Assembly (NCBI GenBank): GCA_017881765.1
Contig: JADGQN010000089.1
Location: 1 to 13,187 of the forward strand
Length of the DNA stretch: 13,187 bases
Reading direction: 5' to 3'
Source of the DNA: Syntrophobacterales bacterium
GTDB taxonomy: Bacteria; Desulfobacterota; Syntrophorhabdia; Syntrophorhabdales; WCHB1-27
In this document: one piece after another, positions 11,613 through 13,187 of the stretch
How positions within the stretch are numbered: the first letter of the stretch is position 1
Layout of the letters: the number at the start of each line of letters is the position of its first letter
Made by a program: the position numbers and the translations under genes
Notes under the pieces: model-generated
Seen by the model: the letters and a program-made list of their open reading frames with translations, nothing else
What the model was told of the DNA's origin: nothing
Database searches by the model: none

Positions 11613-13187
11613 TCACGAGCGCACCTTCTCGGCCCGGGTCAGCGCATCCTTTACCCGTTCCCGGGTCATAGGCAGTTCGTAAAGCCGCGCGCCTGTTGCA
11701 TTGAAAATGGCATTGCCGATGAGGGCAGCTACCACCACAATCGGCGGTTCCCCGCCGCCTTGCGGCGGCACCTCATTATTTTCCACGAGGACCGTCTCGA
11801 TCTTGGGAAGCCATGAGAAGCGCGGTATGTCATAGGTATCGAAGTTTGTGTCGAGTATCTCTCCCCCTTTGAACTGGACTTCTTCTGTCAAGGCCTGACC
11901 CAACCCCATAGTGAGGCCGCCCTCTATCTGAATTGTCGCGCCCTCGGGGTTGACGACGACGCCCATGTCTTCAACACAGACGATGCGCTTCACGCGGACG
12001 CGTCCCGTTGCTCGGTCCACATCGACTTCACCCATGGCAGCCAGGTACACCCCGGCATCTTGCGCGCAGGCCACGCCGATGCCACGGCCGCTCGGGGCCG
12101 CACCTTTCTTCCATCCGAACCGTTCGGCCGCCAGATTAAGCACGCGCTGCAAGCGTTTCTGGCCGATATTTTTCAGACGGAACTCGACGGGGTCGAGACC
12201 GAGCTTTGCAGCCATCTCATCGATGTGGCGCTCCCTGGCAAAGACATTGAAATTTGCGCCCGGTGCTCGCCACGGTCCCGTAGCGAACGGATGTGCACCA
12301 GGGGCCCCCGTGTAATGGCCATGCGACAGTTCGCGGTGGTTGGGTATCGCGTATAGCTGCTCGGCGCCTCTTGAGCCGGAGAAATAGACATCATAGCTCC
12401 AGAAGGTGACCCGGCCAGCATTGTCCGAACCCGACCTGATTTTTGCAATGCCCGCCGGTCTGAAGGTGTCATAGAAGAACTCCTCCTTGCGCGTCCGGGC
12501 AACCTGTACAGGTCGTGCCGTGAGCTTTGCAAGGCGTGCCGCTTCCACCGCCTGCCCGTTGGCACTCTTCCCGCCGAAGCCGCCGCCAACAAAAGGTGTA
12601 ATGACGCGCACCTTCTGCGAAGGCACGGAGAGCGCCCGGGCGATCTCCTCTTTTGCGCCGAAGGGCGACTGCGTGGATGCCCAGACGATCATCCTGTCTC
12701 CTTCCGGCTTGGCAAGCGCCGTGTGCGTTTCGATGGGCGCATGGGCCATATAATGATCGTAAAACGTCCCATCGTAGGTCGTCTGTGCCAGCTTCTCCCC
12801 TTCCCTGGGGTCTCCGCCTTCGGTGACGACCTCACCTTCGGGCGCGACGCGCAAAAGGTGCGCATAGATGGTTTTGGGATCGAGGTCGCTGTGCGGCACG
12901 TCCCAGTCGGCTTTGATCCGGGAGAGGGCCTTTTCCGCGCCGTCCGGATACTGATGGAGCACGGCGATCAGATCCCCGTCCCTCACCAGCTTCACTTCTT
13001 TATCCGCCTCGACCGCTGACGTATCAACGCTTTTCAGCTTGGCCCCGTGGGCCGGGGGTCTCAGGATGCTGGCGTAGAGCATGCCGGGAAAGCGTACATC
13101 CCCTGCGTACTGGGCCTTTCCCGTTACCTTTGCCGCCCCATCTCTGCGTGTGTATGATTTTCCAACAACCGTGTATTGTGAGAACTG
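11613..13187 (-). CDS. Molybdopterin-binding subunit of a xanthine-dehydrogenase-family hydroxylase (IorB/NicB-like), 5' truncated by window
   Basis: An open frame of 524 residues from the right edge to the stop; the N-terminus lies outside. It starts inside the fold with VVGKSYTRRDGAAKVTGKAQ, the usual beginning of the aldehyde-oxidase/xanthine-dehydrogenase a/b hammerhead domain. Molybdenum-cofactor motifs follow (fragment numbering): TQSPFGAK (172-179), PFVGGGFGGK (198-207), GPWRAPG (304-310), QIEGGLTMGLGQAL (385-398) and the catalytic glutamate Glu480 in GGGEPP. The style of the middle section (WRAPGANFNVFARERHIDEMA) is closest to isoquinoline 1-oxidoreductase beta and nicotinate dehydrogenase B subunits. 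Such enzymes hydroxylate N-heterocycles or aldehydes using water. An iron-sulfur subunit is expected upstream, off the right edge. ATG 13082 is internal and not the true start. Confidence 0.92.
   Translation of the reverse strand, partial: QFSQYTVVGKSYTRRDGAAKVTGKAQYAGDVRFPGMLYASILRPPAHGAKLKSVDTSAVEADKEVKLVRDGDLIAVLHQYPDGAEKALSRIKADWDVPHSDLDPKTIYAHLLRVAPEGEVVTEGGDPREGEKLAQTTYDGTFYDHYMAHAPIETHTALAKPEGDRMIVWASTQSPFGAKEEIARALSVPSQKVRVITPFVGGGFGGKSANGQAVEAARLAKLTARPVQVARTRKEEFFYDTFRPAGIAKIRSGSDNAGRVTFWSYDVYFSGSRGAEQLYAIPNHRELSHGHYTGAPGAHPFATGPWRAPGANFNVFARERHIDEMAAKLGLDPVEFRLKNIGQKRLQRVLNLAAERFGWKKGAAPSGRGIGVACAQDAGVYLAAMGEVDVDRATGRVRVKRIVCVEDMGVVVNPEGATIQIEGGLTMGLGQALTEEVQFKGGEILDTNFDTYDIPRFSWLPKIETVLVENNEVPPQGGGEPPIVVVAALIGNAIFNATGARLYELPMTRERVKDALTRAEKVRS

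Noticed and set aside
1..13187. CRISPR array, tRNA genes or prophage genes
   Set aside because: I looked for regularly spaced identical repeats, tRNA cloverleaf sequences and phage proteins by eye and saw none. The only phased repeats are the TGGCCAC units, which are too short and too closely spaced for CRISPR.

Overview
The window (13,187 bp, moderately GC-rich) looks like chromosomal DNA of an anaerobic or syntrophic deltaproteobacterium (Desulfobacterota; a Syntrophorhabdus- or Geobacter-like lineage is my best guess). This rests on the gene mix: a TRAP solute-binding protein, an EntE-like acyl/aryl-adenylate ligase, an acetate/succinate permease, an isoquinoline-oxidoreductase-type molybdenum hydroxylase, a PEP-CTERM protein and a GEMM (cyclic-di-GMP class I) riboswitch. 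Taxonomy is inference; there is no rRNA or phylogenetic marker.

Layout. 1-2440 (+): the C-terminal end of an unknown gene, a two-helix membrane protein abutting an exported alpha/beta hydrolase, and an RNase Z-like metallo-hydrolase. 2441-2806: a gene-poor convergent gap that holds what looks like a lone IS21-type transposon end and a hairpin. 2807-3460 (-): satP with a near-consensus sigma-70 promoter and a GntR-like palindrome. 3575-5073 (+): a tiny Cys-rich ORF overlapping a truncated zinc-ribbon gene, then a secreted HSL-family esterase. 5177-8168 (+): an orphan TRAP-type binding protein with its own promoter, leader hairpin and strong terminator, then an EntE-like ligase. 8169-9471: REP-like hairpins, a probable lipoprotein of unknown function, and convergent to it a secreted pentapeptide-repeat protein. 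9649-10259 (-): a PEP-CTERM protein translationally coupled to a zinc-ribbon membrane protein. 10260-10940: a long non-coding region with inverted repeats, a 23S-3'-end-like stretch and the riboswitch. 10941-11597 (+): a NarL/LuxR-type regulator under the riboswitch. 11613-13187 (-): a partial molybdopterin-binding subunit running off the right edge.

Functional picture (inference). Several genes fit uptake and activation of organic acids (SatP, TRAP binding protein, adenylating ligase, molybdenum hydroxylase). Another group is envelope-directed (two exported hydrolases, lipoprotein, pentapeptide protein, PEP-CTERM protein). The most interesting part is 8.4-11.6 kb. There a c-di-GMP riboswitch appears to control a LuxR-type regulator whose receiver domain is degenerate, beside a PEP-CTERM surface-protein unit. 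An 11-bp motif, TTGGGCGATTG, recurs upstream of the lipoprotein gene, the riboswitch and the PEP-CTERM gene, each time in the sense orientation.
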